NCBI GenBank assembly: GCA_037976565.1
Contig: CP137668.1
Location: 31,482,264-31,546,263, forward strand
Origin: Mesocentrotus franciscanus
Taxonomy: Eukaryota; Echinodermata; Echinoidea; Camarodonta; Strongylocentrotidae
Direction: 5' to 3'
DNA length: 64,000 nt
Under the pieces are notes generated by a model, which was not told the DNA's origin, made no database searches, and was given only the letters and a program-made list of their open reading frames with translations. Every line of letters starts with the position of its first letter. Positions within the stretch are counted from its first letter, which is position 1. The position numbers and the translations under genes are program-made. Positions 1 through 12,114 of this stretch are shown one piece after another.

Positions 1-150
1 CTATAAAGACCACATTTTTTGTTTCCCTTGAAAATAGTTTCTCATTGAAACATGTACTAAAGGAACCTGTCTACAAAGACCACCTGTCTACAAAAACCAC
101 CTTTTGTGTTTCCTTTGGGCGATCGCTATAGACAGGTTTGACTGTACAAT
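1..150. repeat. Fragment of a dispersed repeat built from CCTGTCTAYAAAGACCACC phrases
   Basis: The phrase TAAAGACCAC appears at the left edge. CTGTCTACAAAGACCACC and CTGTCTACAAAAACCACC follow in direct order near 68-102. TATAGACAGG, the reverse complement of the same phrase, closes the block near 127-136. Direct repeats capped by an inverted copy suggest the end of a terminal-inverted-repeat element or a minisatellite-bearing MITE. The block is cut by the window edge, so its class cannot be fixed. From memory, this phrase is widespread in marine invertebrate genomes. Confidence 0.55.
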
Positions 151-2383
151 GCATTGTAGATCTCTGTTCATTGTTTTTATTGTTCTATTTACTTTTCATG
201 TATAGTCTTTCTATCATGTTACTAAAATAATGTGGTTGCGATTTCTGGTTCTTACTTTTTGGTCTACTTATTTTACGTCAGGCGGACACGCTATTGAAAA
301 TATTGATATTGATACTTTTTGATAAGAATCACGTGACACTTGACGGTATTGTTGAATACAATAACATGCGATAGATGTTGTACTACCTAAAATGCATACA
401 TTTTTTACTGTCACGGCCTACTTTTAAGTCGCATATGACGGTCTCAAATGTCTAAAGATGGTCGCCATGGCCTTAGACTCATTGTTATCAAAGCAATTAA
501 TGAAATATGATAAAAGTAACTAGATCAAGCATTATTTTATGTATCTATCTAAAACCACAGATTTTTTATTGAACTAGCGTTGAAAAGGAGCAAAATATTT
601 CAAGTACTATGCATTGGTTTTCTAAAGGTTACATTCAGTTTCCATTGAAGATGATTGAAATATTAGTTAAATACTGGAGACTGGAAATTTCTCATGATGA
701 AGTTGGTTTAAAGAACCGTTCCAATAAAGTGTCTCATATTTGTCTGTATTTGTTAATTAGATAGTTAGAAAGGTTTCTCAATCAAATCAAGCCTTTCAAC
801 ACAATATGACCTGCAGCAATAGGCCTACAACCACAAACATGACTTCACAGCACAACGGTGAACCGAAGATTTCCCAAAACTGACCACAAGACAAAAGTTA
901 CCATCCTTTTAAGAACTGTACTCCTAATTTTCTTTTTACATCACAAGCCACAAAGATAATCGCTTTTATATGGTTTTTCTACCTATCTATATGCCTACGG
1001 TGATGGCGGTATAAACTGACATGATGTGCATGCGCATCGGTAATAAATTGTGACGGGCAGGCTAATGTGCGCAGATGAATAAACGTAGCCATTCCGCGCA
1101 TATCCTGGCATTTCGCTGAGGCCAGGCTTGACATGGTTGACTTGACCAAATGGAAAATGAACGGCGGGTCAATTTATTGAGACAGTCCAGTTAGTCGGAC
1201 TGCCGGTTAATTGTTTTCTAAATTGACCTAAAAACGAAATAGTTAAATTGATGATGAGGGAAAGTAAATTTATATTGTCCGGTTACTGACCTCGCTAAAT
1301 AGCCAGATGGGATTAAATAGATCGACTTAATGAAACCACAGTTTCCCCTTTTAATCCAATAGGAACGAGCCGGTATGATAATATCGGTGCCTTCCACAAG
1401 TTCCCTTATTTTCAGTTTATCGCGCTCCCGATCTATCACACACAGATATAATGATAATGATAATAACCACAAATGGACAAACTTTCAAAGGTAAATCACA
1501 AATATTCACTGTGGTCCCACAGACTCATTAATCTGTATGGAATAGAACACAGACTTGTATGACGCCTACCTACAAATGATGTGGCGTCCCTCCATGTGAT
1601 TTACCGTACGTCTAACCCATTTGCGAAGGAGAAAAAAGAAGATAAATGACATTCCAGTTCTCGGTCTGATTACAGAGATTATCTTAAGACGTCCGTAATT
1701 ACTTTTATTCCGACGGTAGACATAATTGTTGGGGGGAGGAAAATTGATGTGCCCTGGATATTTTGCATTCCAGTGTAGGAATCAAAAGCTGATGTAGCAG
1801 AGTGGGATCTAGCGATGATTGATTTATGACATTTTAAATAACGCCCGTGATTGCTACGAGCGTTAAACGGAGGGGCGCCTCTTCATGTGGCGACTCTGCA
1901 GATAGGTGCTCGTAAACTTGCATAGTTACGTCTACTTCTGAAGTATACGTTTTGGTTCGCCTACATTGCTGGCGCAAAGTTTTAGTTTACTGTTTGTTTA
2001 CTGCAAGTACCGCCATTGCGACTGGTAAACAATTGGTAGAAAATGAGAGACACGTACTCACAATGAAAGAGGAATGGTTCAAGACAACCAAAAGATTGTA
2101 AACAAAGTTAAAATTTTAAAAAATCACCAGAATAAAAAGTTTGCTAAAAAAGAAAAACAGAAGGCAAAAGGTATTTTTTCTAATCTCTTTCCTTTTTTTC
2201 TTCTTCAGGGCATTAAATGTAGTTCTCTACAGACAACATATGTATTTTAAAAACATTTATTTCATCCTAATCCTGTCTCCAGCCTGACGATTCCCGATGT
2301 GACCCCTCTGAATAAGTAGGAATTGTGTCCGTTTCACTCAATAAATACGTGCTCTATACCATCCTCTCCCAACCAACAACGCC
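151..2383. other. Unannotated AT-rich DNA, no gene seen
   Basis: Open frames here are short (the longest is 84 codons, minus strand 1218-1472), and none resembles a known protein. No convincing repeat boundaries or RNA genes were seen. Around 1010-1120 and 1840-1990 the base composition is less AT-rich, but nothing recognisable is present. Confidence 0.5.
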
Positions 2384-2596
2384 CCCTCCCTCTCTGTTGT
2401 TCTCTCTCTTTCTCTTTTTGTGTGTAAAACTATGTGTGTTTGTACTCGTCTCTCCATCTTCCTATCTACCTGTCTGTCCGTCTCTGTCTCTGTCTATCTA
2501 TCCATCTCTTTCTTTCTGCCCTCCTCCCATTTCTCTTCCCTTCTCCTCTATCTTACTCTCAGATCATCTCCCACCCCCTCCCTCCACTCTTCAACT
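2384..2596. repeat. Pyrimidine-rich low-complexity tract (CT/TCTG/TCTA)
   Basis: Interrupted CT, CTGT and CTAT repeats give long open frames in two plus-strand phases, rich in Ser, Leu, Pro and Tyr. These frames come from the lack of A and G on this strand and are not genes. Confidence 0.85.
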
Positions 2597-2811
2597 ACCT
2601 AGTTTTATAGTCGGATATGTCTGAGGAATCGGTCGATTAGAGCCAATTATCTCCAATGTTAATCACTGGCTAGTGAAAGGAGCAGAGATGTCGTCACAGG
2701 CAATGCTCTTGACAGAATCATGGATACGATCGGATGCGGACTGGCGGTTGATAGATAAATCTTCCCAAAACACCAGTGTAGTTTGTGATTGTGATTGTGC
2801 GTTAGCGTGCT

Positions 2812-2841
2812 TGTGTGTGTGTGCGTGTGTGTGTATGTGTG
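2812..2841. repeat. (TG)n microsatellite
   Basis: Alternating TG with a few interruptions (TGCG, TGTA), preceded by degenerate GATTGTGATTGTGCG. Confidence 0.85.
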
Positions 2842-2961
2842 GAAGGGGATGCTGTAGTGTAATGAAAGTTAAAAATAGAGGTGCAAAATACAAGGTGTAT
2901 ATGTAAAAAAGAATATAAGAAGGAAAAAAACACGAACAAACAGAAGAAGAAGAGTTGGTCG

Positions 2962-3055
2962 ACAGAAGAAGAGAGAGAGAGAGAGAAAAAAAAAAGTGGG
3001 GGCAGACAGAAGAACAGAGACAGAGAGAGACAGAAACAGAGAAGGAGAGAGAGAT
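2962..3055. repeat. Purine-rich (GA/CAGA) tract
   Basis: A GAAGAA run passes into (GA)n, an A-run, and then AGACAGAG repeats. Open frames on both strands here (for example minus strand 2663-3154) are low-complexity Ser/Leu or Arg/Glu artefacts. Confidence 0.85.
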
Positions 3056-3074
3056 GGGGCTAGGAAGAAGGAGA

Positions 3075-3098
3075 GTCGACGTGGTCGACCATGTCGAC
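3075..3098. repeat. 24-bp imperfect palindrome with three GTCGAC sites
   Basis: GTCGAC occurs three times at 9-bp spacing, and the 24-bp block matches its own reverse complement at 22 of 24 positions. A fourth GTCGAC lies near 2958. The block sits just upstream of the SINE head. Confidence 0.7.
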
Positions 3099-3113
3099 TG
3101 TACAAAATAAAAA

Positions 3114-3318
3114 GCAGTTGTCTCGTAACCGGCAGGTTCCAGGTTCGGAACCAAAGGAATGCACTATTAAATGCCCCTTGGTAAAGCTTTAATCCTCATT
3201 GCCAAGTCCCTCGGGGAGGACATAAAGCCCTCGGTTTCCTGGTTGCTTACTTACAAGCATAAACATGTTTTTTTAGCAGTCACGTAAAACACACCATCAA
3301 ACCAAGAGGTTTAACGTA
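3114..3318 (+). repeat. tRNA-derived SINE-like repeat, family 1
   Basis: The left part looks like the second half of a tRNA. A GGTTCGGAACC stretch near 3140 resembles the RNA polymerase III B box (GGTTCGANTCC) with one insertion-like change. It is followed by the family body: ATGCCCCTTGG-TAAAG, TTTAATCCTCATTGCC, AAGTCCCTCGGGGAGGAC, AAAGCCCTCGG, TACAAGCA and CACCATCAAA. A second copy of the body lies at 8019-8160. From memory, this body is one of the commonest short repeats in sea urchin genomes. The A box is not clear, so the head may be truncated or decayed. Confidence 0.7.
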
Positions 3319-4122
3319 AAGCAAAATAAAAACAAGAGGTTTTAATAGTATGTTGCCATACTTTTTGCATAACGATATATAAAGAACTATCAATCTTACC
3401 TACTAACGTGTACTGGGTTGTTCTTTCTCTGCCATTGGTTGCGTCTGCAAGAAGATTGACGGGAGAGAGATGGGAGAAAATGATACATCAGTATTGGTTC
3501 ACAGAATCGGTGTTTCCCCAGTGGTATTATAATGATGGTCTCAAACTAAACGGTGCCTTGGAATAAGACCCAATTATTGAAAAGTGTAAGTATTAAACAA
3601 TCTCAGCAAGAAGCCCATAAGTATCATCTTTTGTTTTGAATGTGTTAGGGATTTCCCCTTCATCCACGCGGTCAAAGGCACTTACACAATATCAACACCA
3701 AGATTTTTGTTTTACTCCTGGCGTGACGGGACTATTTGTGCAGGAAACTAAGAAAATGTAGCCTGATTTTTTTTGTGTTATCTGTTTGTTTCTGAAAACC
3801 TTTTCTTATACTGTGGCCTTTTGGGAAATAAAGTAAAGTTGACTCGCAGGTGATTTGATAGTTACAATAAAATGAAGAAGAAAAAAAGATTTGTCGTTTT
3901 GACACCATTGCATATATAAATTGGACCAACGCAGAGCTCAATAGCGAATTAGGGAGTCCCATAAGAGGGAGTGTTTCGCTAGGAATGACTTAAAATGAAA
4001 TTTAAAACGCCTCTGCAAATCTGAATTCTCGGGGTTTCTTAAGGACTTTCACAAGAATTCCATGGACGGAAACGCTTTTCCCCCTTTTTTACTTCTCCTT
4101 TCCCATTTTCCCCCGAACATTT
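3319..4122. other. Unannotated DNA, no gene seen
   Basis: Unique-looking AT-rich sequence. The only open frames are short ones on the minus strand (76 codons at 3732-3962) with no recognisable domain. Confidence 0.5.
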
Positions 4123-4446
4123 GTGGTAGTAGAGGTGGGGTGGTAGAAGAGGTAGGGTGTTGGTAGAGGTAGGGTGGTGGTAGATGTAGGATGGTATGGT
4201 GGCAGACGTAGGATAGTGGTAGAGGTAGGTTAGAAGGGGTAGGATGGTAGTAGAGGTAGAGTGGTAGTAGAGGTAGGGTTGTAGAAGAGGTAGTGTGTTG
4301 GTAGATGTAGGATGGTAGTAGATGTAGGATCATATGGTGGTAGACGTAGGATAGTGGTAGAGGTAGAATTGAAGAACGGGGTTGGATTTAGTAGAGGTAG
4401 GGTGGTAGCAGAGGTGGGATGGTAGTAGAGGTAGGGTGGTGGTAGG
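4123..4446. repeat. Minisatellite, unit about 17-18 bp (GGTGGTAGTAGAGGTAGG type)
   Basis: About 18 imperfect units of GGTAGTAGAGGTAGG(G/A)T run head to tail. Variants are TAGATGTAGGATGGT and TAGACGTAGGATAGT. The strong G-over-C asymmetry keeps the minus strand open in two phases (Tyr/Leu/Pro-rich frames 4049-4333 and 4230-4532). Variant units cluster in a higher-order pattern: the TATGGTGG-TAGACGTAGGATAGTGG combination occurs twice, about 130 bp apart. Confidence 0.85.
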
Positions 4447-5380
4447 ATTTCTGTTTCAAACCAAGTGATCTGTAATAAGACATCCAAACGGGGTTTTGTA
4501 CTCCGGTACATTTTAGAGAACATATACGTCATCGCCGCATGATCATATACATTTGGGAGTCAGAAATGTTAATGATGTAACAACATTCATACCACACACA
4601 ACTTCATACTCTACATAATTCAATATAGTAATTCATGGGGTGGCCAGAAATTTAATCAAGACACCTAAATATTTGTAACTAGGGGTTTTCGAAATGTTTG
4701 GAATCAAAATATGTAACGTGTGAATTTGATAAGCTCTAGGCCCAACAGTAAATTAGCTTAGTCCCATAAGACTGTGTGTTTAGCTAACCGTGAATCGAAT
4801 GAAATTCGAAACGCCTCGTCAACTACGAATCATTCTCATTTTCTGTAATAGATAGATATCAGAACGCTATGATCCGTGGAGAGAAAAAATTATATTCTTT
4901 TTCCCCCTTCTATTTGTTTGTTTGAGAGAGATAGAAAAGACAAGGCAAAAACATAGAAAAGTTATGTAAGCTATTTCAAAATACATTATTATATCAGTAA
5001 TGTATACAAACAGCAAATATTGGATTGTTGAACAAAATCAAATCATTGATATATGAAACGAAAGCAGGGGAGATTGAAAAATGGAATTGATATTCCAAGA
5101 GTATTATTACCATGTTGATCATGGTTATGTTTATGTTAAGGTTTTCTTTTAAATCTCCTTATCCATTCATAATTGGTCGCACTAATATGCAGTATCTAAC
5201 ATTAGTTTTTATTCATTATTGTCATCCTTAGCCAGATTACTTCGAATTTATGTTCTCCTTCCTCCCCCTCCCTGTCCATAATCAAACTGATATTTCATTA
5301 ATGTACCTTCATCCCATCTACAGTCTCTTCCTTCTTTCCACGGAATATGAAAAAGGAATTTATTTGGTTCTATGCAGATG
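4447..5380. other. Unannotated AT-rich DNA, no gene seen
   Basis: No repeat boundaries or coding frames. A short palindrome (CCATG-TTGAT-CATGG) lies near 5112. Confidence 0.5.
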
Positions 5381-5520
5381 CAGAGAGGGAGAGAGAGAGA
5401 GAGAGAGGGAGAAAGAGAGAGACAGAGACAGAGACAGAGACAGAGAGAGAGAGAGAGAGGAGGGTGGTCCCGAAATTTTCTTTGTATTTAAAAGCGATTT
5501 TTTTTTTTTTTTTTTTTTTC
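5381..5520. repeat. (GA)n and (GACA)n microsatellite followed by a 20+ base T run
   Basis: (GA)n passes into (AGAC)n near 5421-5442 and back to (GA)n by 5462. About 35 bases later a run of more than 20 T follows. Frames over this stretch on both strands are Arg/Glu or Ser/Leu artefacts. Confidence 0.9.
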
Positions 5521-8018
5521 TTTCCTTTTTCTGGGAACCTGGTATAACCAAATGACAAACCCATGCACAACTGATAATGATGAGTACCATGAATCGTTTC
5601 GCTTCTTATCAACAAGAGACAGTCTACACTTTGAATAACGGGAAACATTATATACAATATGTTATAAATCGTCGGACGTGACTCAGTTAGGGCAACTCCT
5701 TTCATACTTTCGATCATTCCCAATCTCCTAGGGACCCTGTGAAAAACTCACTTGAATGCGATATGCCCGGCTTCTCCCGATAACCAGCAACTACCTGTCT
5801 GTTTCTCATTATCACTCAGAACTCTTTCTCCCATTTCTTGTCACTTCGATTATCACATTAGATAATCAACATCGAACCTCCTGTACTGTCACTTTCACTT
5901 TTCCCTACACCCCCTTGAGCCCTCTGAATCCCTCGTTGGTAGTCTCTGTTCATTCCTATATCTTGCTGTAAGCATATTGAGTTAACCTCAGCGTGACACA
6001 CAGGAAAACCAAACACAAAGGAAAAATTTGACCGCAGGGCGTGTGAGGAGTGGAAACAAGGTGTTTAAAAAGGCAAATTGACAATATTCAGACAAACATT
6101 GAATTTCCCATGTCTCATTTTGCTTTATCGAAAGCCCGGAGTTAAACGACACGTTAAAACAAACACATGCAAACCGAAAATGGGGAGTAGAATAACACCT
6201 TCAAATACAGTTACAAACGACTTGCCCTAAGGCTAGGAGATTACAAACTCGTCGCTCCCAAGATGGAAACAAATGTAAAATTTGTTTCTCTTAATTGTCA
6301 GATCTTGACGTCTTCTTGAATAGAGCACCAGCCCTATCCCATCCATCAGTTCCCATATGTTTCACGACAGGACTATTAGCGCTGGTATTTATGCATCTGC
6401 TATATATATTTACATATTTATTTAGCTATCTATGTAATATCTATTAATGGAAGCTTCATCATTCAACATAACAAAGCACGATCGTCATAAAATAGTGCTA
6501 TTAGTTGAAAAGTATTGCAGATCTCGCCAATCCAAATCATACAGAAAATTAGTGGAATATGACATCACACTTTAATTTTTTTACTGTAAAATGAGCAATT
6601 TGTTTCATTTTTAAAAGGATATTGTTTAAATAATGTTTATGATAATGAACTAAAAGAAAACAATTGAAAGCACGTTCTGTGATAAAAAATACATAAATAT
6701 TGTTGTCGTATTGTCATTTTACATCGGATTACAAGATATGAGAAGATATGCGGCATTACTTACGTCAATCAAGCGTAGGAAGGCAATTTCGGCAGGCGCC
6801 AGTTATCAGCACGCTGTGCGCACTTTTCACTATCCATTTACTTTGTCACTCGAAAATGGTTAGCATTATTAAGACTTCAGATTTTGACTGACGCAGCCGT
6901 ACGTCAGAAAGATAACGCCTCGTGCGCAATGACCATTAAGTTAGTTGCACACTATGCGCCATTTCGATTGCGTCATTACATACGCTTGACAAGGCATGCA
7001 TCAATGGTTCAATGCAATGTGTACATTGCTCATTTTGCATTCATTTTTGTAGGATATTACCGCCACATGTCGCGTCAAAGAGCGCTCACGATCGCTGACT
7101 CAGTCTTACGCCACATTCTCACCTGAAGTGCCTGCCTAATATAAATGTGAAACTTTTATTTGATTTTAATTTGGAGAAGTGTTAGTTACTAGACCCTGTG
7201 CAAATAGTTGATTCTGCAGCAAATCAAATATAACTGAATCTATCATGATAAGAAGAAAAATGATAACAAAGACAATTTTGGTCAAGCCCTGTTGTCATAG
7301 AAACGACACTAACCGTTGGTAATTTCCCGCCAACAGTATGGCATATATACCAGGTAAGATGGTGTACTTCATTAGATTTGCTATATCACCAACAATCATC
7401 ACGGTATCCATATTTAAACAAATCCCTTTTTTGTTATTTGAACGAGAAAGGCATGAAAAGGTGTTAATCGAACCACATGTCATGAAAGAGTTCAAATACT
7501 GATTAAAAATTGACCCTCGCCCGGGTTAGAAACGATAATAATTCCACTGAGAAATTAAGCACGCATTCGGGACAATTTCCTGCCAATTTTATCTCATGTT
7601 CCCTCTCCTTCAAAAAACATTTTGGAATTATATTGGAGTTTACTTTTTCGGAACGTGACATGCGATGGCAATGAAATTGACATTTACTCTGTCCTCGTTT
7701 TTGTATCCTGTAATATGAGAATATCTCAAATAACAAAAACGCTGAAAAGGGTGTTTGAACCAGAACGAGTAGTACATTGAAAGTCGAAGATTGGAATATT
7801 TTATTTACGAGGTCTCTTGAATTAGTGGGAAAGGAATTCCATTTAGCATTTTTATTTCCAAATTTACTTTCGAATTCACCCTCGTTAAAAATTACATTTT
7901 GCTTCATCTATTATGATTTTGTTTTCATTTAAAAGATTTTTAATAAAATGCTACAAAGATGTACTTCAATCAAAATAACAGTTTGTCACGTTCACGCTTT
8001 TTACGTCATTAACTCGTA
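5521..8018. other. Unannotated AT-rich DNA, no gene seen
   Basis: Open frames reach 134 codons (minus strand 7503-7907) but show no recognisable domain. A less AT-rich patch at about 6760-7130 has several GCGC and ACGTCA-like sites and an open frame of 80 codons with no recognisable product. Confidence 0.5.
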
Positions 8019-8160
8019 GTGCCCTGTGATAAGGCATTAATCCTCATTACAAAGTCCCTCGGAGAAGACTTACAGCCGACGGTCCCTGGCTGCTTTACAA
8101 GCGAACACACACGGTTTTAGCAGGCAGGCAACCATCAAACAAGCAACCACCATCAAGCTG
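8019..8160 (+). repeat. SINE-like repeat family 1, headless copy
   Basis: The block aligns with 3163-3310: GTGCCCTGTGATAAGGCATTAATCC, then AAGTCCCTCGGAGAAGAC, AGCCGACGGTCCCTGG, TTTACAAGCGAACA and a CACCATCAA-type tail. The tRNA-like head is missing. This is the second of two copies in the window, in the same orientation. Confidence 0.7.
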
Positions 8161-9728
8161 ATTTTAAACATCAGATTTCACGTACAGTTGCCATAAATAT
8201 AGAAGTATTTTTCTCTTGTAATCGGTCTCTTCAAGAAAATTATGATTCTATTGGAATCCATTCTGATTCGTGTTATATATTCAATGTATACCTCAGAAGA
8301 GAGGAGATAGCTACTTTTATAAGCGTTTCATCTCACGTTCACACCCCAGCTCTGTACACGTTCCGGCATTTTTTCTTTCAATGCAATAATGCGGCATACT
8401 CTCGTTTCTTTTCATACCTATGTAAACAATAATTCCTTATATTCATGATTAAATATATGGGCTAAAGAATCTTCTATCTTTACCAGATATGATGACAATG
8501 GAACTAATACGAAGATCTTATATCACTCCTATTTAGAGGGAAAAACTTGAACAGGACACGTTTTTCCATTTTTATAGAGGCAACGAGAGATGAAAAACGT
8601 TCCATCATGCCCGTCAGGTGTTAACAAAGACCTAGTAGAGGTAGGTATTATCGATTTTAAAAATAGATGCGTTAAAAAATATGTTATAAGATACACCTGT
8701 CGTGTAGTTAAAAAGGATCTTACCACCCTTTAAGGCTGGTAGAATTTTAAGTAGAGTGCAATGGAATACCTTTTGTACCTCAATAAAGATTTATCCGCGA
8801 CGTGTTGAAGAGAAAATGCAATGACGAAATATCAAGCGGTTGAAATAAATTTCACATGGGAAAATATTATCAGTTTCACTCAAAAATTACAACAATCTTC
8901 TTGTTCTTCTGTTGTCAAAGAACAAATGATTTTTTCACTAACATCAGAAAATTGTCATGATTGTGTCTAAATGTGTCTATTGAATTAAAGGATAATGAGA
9001 GATGTTAAACATGCAGACTTCCTACAACTATAGTGTTTTGCATAATTAGATGAACCAAAATACCGTTTAAATAAAGCGTAATTACTAGGTCACTCCATAA
9101 TGAACGATAATGCCCGATTTGAAGCAACAACAAAAATAATAGTAAATCCTTGTGATTAGGTAGGTCATTCCCACCAAAATGATGATTCGTTTTCCAGAAC
9201 CTGAACAAGTGGAAGAAGACATTTTCACTAGAGTTAATTGATTTCAGGCTTTGCGTGACAAGGTACCGCGTTAATTGCTGTACATCTGTGTTCTTTAATG
9301 GTTTCCATGCATCCCCCGTGTCCTACTCATTAAGACTATCTCGCTAATTGCTTCTGATGAGTTTGCTTTCTTACAAATTTGGATTAGCATGTGAAGGAAC
9401 GTGTAGGTTATATACCCATGTTTAATGAAGATGCATGTTGGTGAATTGCGAGGGTATAGAACATGGCGCTGTTATTACGACCAGATCGTTTCTTGGGCGT
9501 TGATGGAGAGTCGGGTTTGGTGATGGGATGGAGGATTATAATCGTAATTTTATAGCATGGAACGAGGGTTGCTAAGTGTCAATATTGACGCGGCTTTTTA
9601 TACGTTCTCCCCCGAGCGGCGTGGCAGCAGCCGGTGATATACAGGTAACACCCCACTCATACCGGTGATCCAACATTAATTCTGCACCGACGACTAAATG
9701 CCCGGGCTTTATTTCGTCAAAAATATAT
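8161..9728. other. Unannotated AT-rich DNA, no gene seen
   Basis: No coding frame or repeat boundary recognised. GC content rises slightly after about 9590. Confidence 0.5.
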
Positions 9729-9789
9729 GGTTATGGTTAGGATTACAATTAGGTTTTAGGTTAGGTTTAGGGTTTGAGTTAGGGTTAGA
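9729..9789 (+). repeat. Degenerate TTAGGG/TTAGG-like interstitial repeat
   Basis: About ten loose GGTTAGG, GGTTTAGGG and GAGTTAGGGTTAG phrases occur in 60 bases. The units are irregular, so this is not a functional telomere tract. A complementary CCTAA-type stretch is at 15457-15508. Confidence 0.6.
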
Positions 9790-9877
9790 TATAATCATGG
9801 GTCCAGACTCCAGGGTTTAAGATGAGAACTTGGTTAGCGTATGAAATCACCGATGAGCAATTGTCGTAGAAGCATGT

Positions 9878-9995
9878 GTCGTACAACCGTCCTACCGCCG
9901 AACCGACTCCATACCGACTCCACACCAATCGGTTTCGGCTGTAGGGTTTTTATAACATTATTGTTCGGTCTGTAGTCGGTCTGTAGTTGGCCGAC
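9878..9995. repeat. Palindromic element with nested stem (MITE-like)
   Basis: The inner stem CCTACCGCCGAACCGA (9891-9906) pairs with TCGGTTTCGGCTGTAGG (9929-9945), with one mismatch and one bulge. The loop holds a direct pair of ACCGACTCCA. Outside it, GTCGTACAACCGTCC (from about 9879) roughly mirrors the reverse complement of the right side, where TCGGTCTGTAG is tandemly repeated (9965-9975, 9976-9986) before TTGGCCGAC. The outer pairing is imperfect. No clear target-site duplication was found. Confidence 0.5.
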
Positions 9996-11543
9996 GTCAG
10001 TCTCGTTGTGAGGCCGGGGTATTATTTTCACCAGAGAACTGGGGAGGGGGGTTGGTGCTTGTAGAAGAAAGAGGGTGAGTTAAAGAAGGGTGAACAGCAG
10101 ATGAAGAGAACAATTATTGAAAAGAGCAGAGCGTAAACAATTTGGGATCATTGGACGAATCCCTAGCTGATAACACCCTGCCTACCCATTTAAGAAATGA
10201 GTATAACTAAAATAAAATGACTAGGGAAAATAATGTATTCATATTTTCCAATACAAATGAAATATATTAATTTGTATACTTCATAATAAAAAAAATATTG
10301 TGATTTTTTTTTTTGAACTATATTAACTGTATCTGTTTACATAATCTGGTCAGCAACGTAAATTTAAGTCTAAAATAGTATTAACTATTTGAACAACAAA
10401 TGAAAGTGATTAATTATTTGGTTTTATTTGTTATTCTGTATATTCGTCATAACCTCAAAAGTTTAAAAATATGGTACCTTAAAATTGGCATCATTTACAC
10501 GTTGCCTACAGATGAATGATGAAAGATATATTGTTGAGAAAAATGATATAAAAGGCACGAAAGGTGAATAAGTCAAATTATTAATCGGAGAAAATGCTTG
10601 ATATTGAATTATTCTACCGAAATAGGAAGACAAACAGTAATATAAAGAAAATTAGTGTACCTAAAGGTAAAAAGCAAGAAAATAAAATGTCTTACAAGGT
10701 TCTGCTTGACTCTAAATGTTTGATTTTCCATCTGCGATGCGCATCTATCCTCAAGAATCCACCAATCTCGGTCAACAAACCTCTCGATTATTAATCTTTA
10801 CGGCCTGTATATCTATTCAGCAAACAGTTTACGACTATACCGCACTGTGACTGCTAATTAACCGGACCCAACCTCCCTCAAAAGACATCGGCCAGCCTGA
10901 CATTCACGCATTCTCAATTCTCGCCCTAGAGAGAGAGAGAAGAAGAAAAAAAAAACATACAGAAGAAGTTAAAAAATGGCATGCGCCCATCATTACAAAT
11001 TGGAATTTCAATTTCTAAGCTTCCAGTAATTTCCCGAATAGATCATTAGGGAAAGCATCAGCAATTACTTTGCCCCACAGTGTGCTCGGCGGCAATAAAA
11101 AAGAAACAGAAATCGTCATTTTCTGAAGACATTCAGACATGTTTTCTAGTAGTATCCTCGGGCGGATGACGGCTCCCCGTCGCAATTGATTCGTTCGTGG
11201 CCGAGAGGGGAAGTATACGAGACATCGTTAGCTTGATATTTTCGAGAAATTTGTATCAACGTATTGTACATTACATCACAATAATTATAATGAGAGATAC
11301 TTCTGTAATGCTGTTTTGCACCACTCATATAAATACTTAGAAGAATTCGGGAAGTCCTTTCGTTGTTGCGTATCACTTAAGAAATTCAATTTCAATAACT
11401 ATAATAATTTTGTTACAAACAAAAAATATTTAATTAAGACAAAGTGTTTCCCCCTAAAAAGTTTGAAGCTGCAGTGATTGTCATCTCCGTTGTTTCATTT
11501 TGGTTTTCCGCTATTAATGAGTTTCCCACTTTACTTTTTTTTT
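9996..11543. other. Unannotated DNA, no gene seen
   Basis: Contains short A/T homopolymers (about 10288-10316) and a small GA run (10929-10945). The stretch 10200-10450 is very AT-rich. No coding frame was recognised. Confidence 0.5.
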
Positions 11544-11597
11544 GGGGGGGGGGGTTGTCACAGAATAATGAGGAAGAGAGGTAGAGAGAGAAAAAGC

Positions 11598-11637
<40 letters not shown>

Positions 11638-11640
11638 AGA
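11544..11640. repeat. G11 run followed by (GA)n microsatellite
   Basis: An 11-base G run (11544-11554) precedes an interrupted (GA)n tract from about 11572 to 11640. Overlapping frames on both strands are low-complexity. Confidence 0.9.
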
Positions 11641-12073
11641 AGAAGCATACAGGAATAATAATAAGAAGAGGTAGCAATACAAAAAAGCAATCAAAACAAC
11701 AGCAACAAAAACGAAAAGAAAAGTTTTTTAAAAATATATATATATTGCGAAATGTAAACCTGAGCAGTGAACCGATTACTAAGTCAGTGACATAATCATC
11801 CAACAAAATGGATTCATCACATAATGCAGGAAACAAAGTATGCAAGCACAGATTCTAATTCGACACTTTATCACAATTCCTTGAGCAGAGCCTAATCTGT
11901 TAGTTTCTGGCTGTGTCAAGCACAGGAGCGGCTTAAATACAGAGTCTGTTGTAGTTTCATATTGCAGACACTGTTACGCATAACGATTGTATTCGTGTTG
12001 CGTGTAATTACTGAACGTTGGATTTTCGGTCAATTGATCGTGAGAGACAAATATTATTGTAGAAATATTTCCG

Positions 12074-12114
12074 TGTTTGTTTGTTTGTTTATTTGTTTGT
12101 TTGTTTGCTTGTTT
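12074..12114. repeat. (TTTG)n microsatellite
   Basis: Ten GTTT units with one ATTT and one GCTT interruption. Confidence 0.9.

Noticed and set aside
4123..4446. CRISPR-like regularly spaced repeats
   Set aside because: The units are contiguous minisatellite repeats without unique spacers, and the sequence is eukaryotic in character.
9729..9789. True telomere or chromosome end
   Set aside because: The repeat is short, irregular and flanked by ordinary sequence on both sides.
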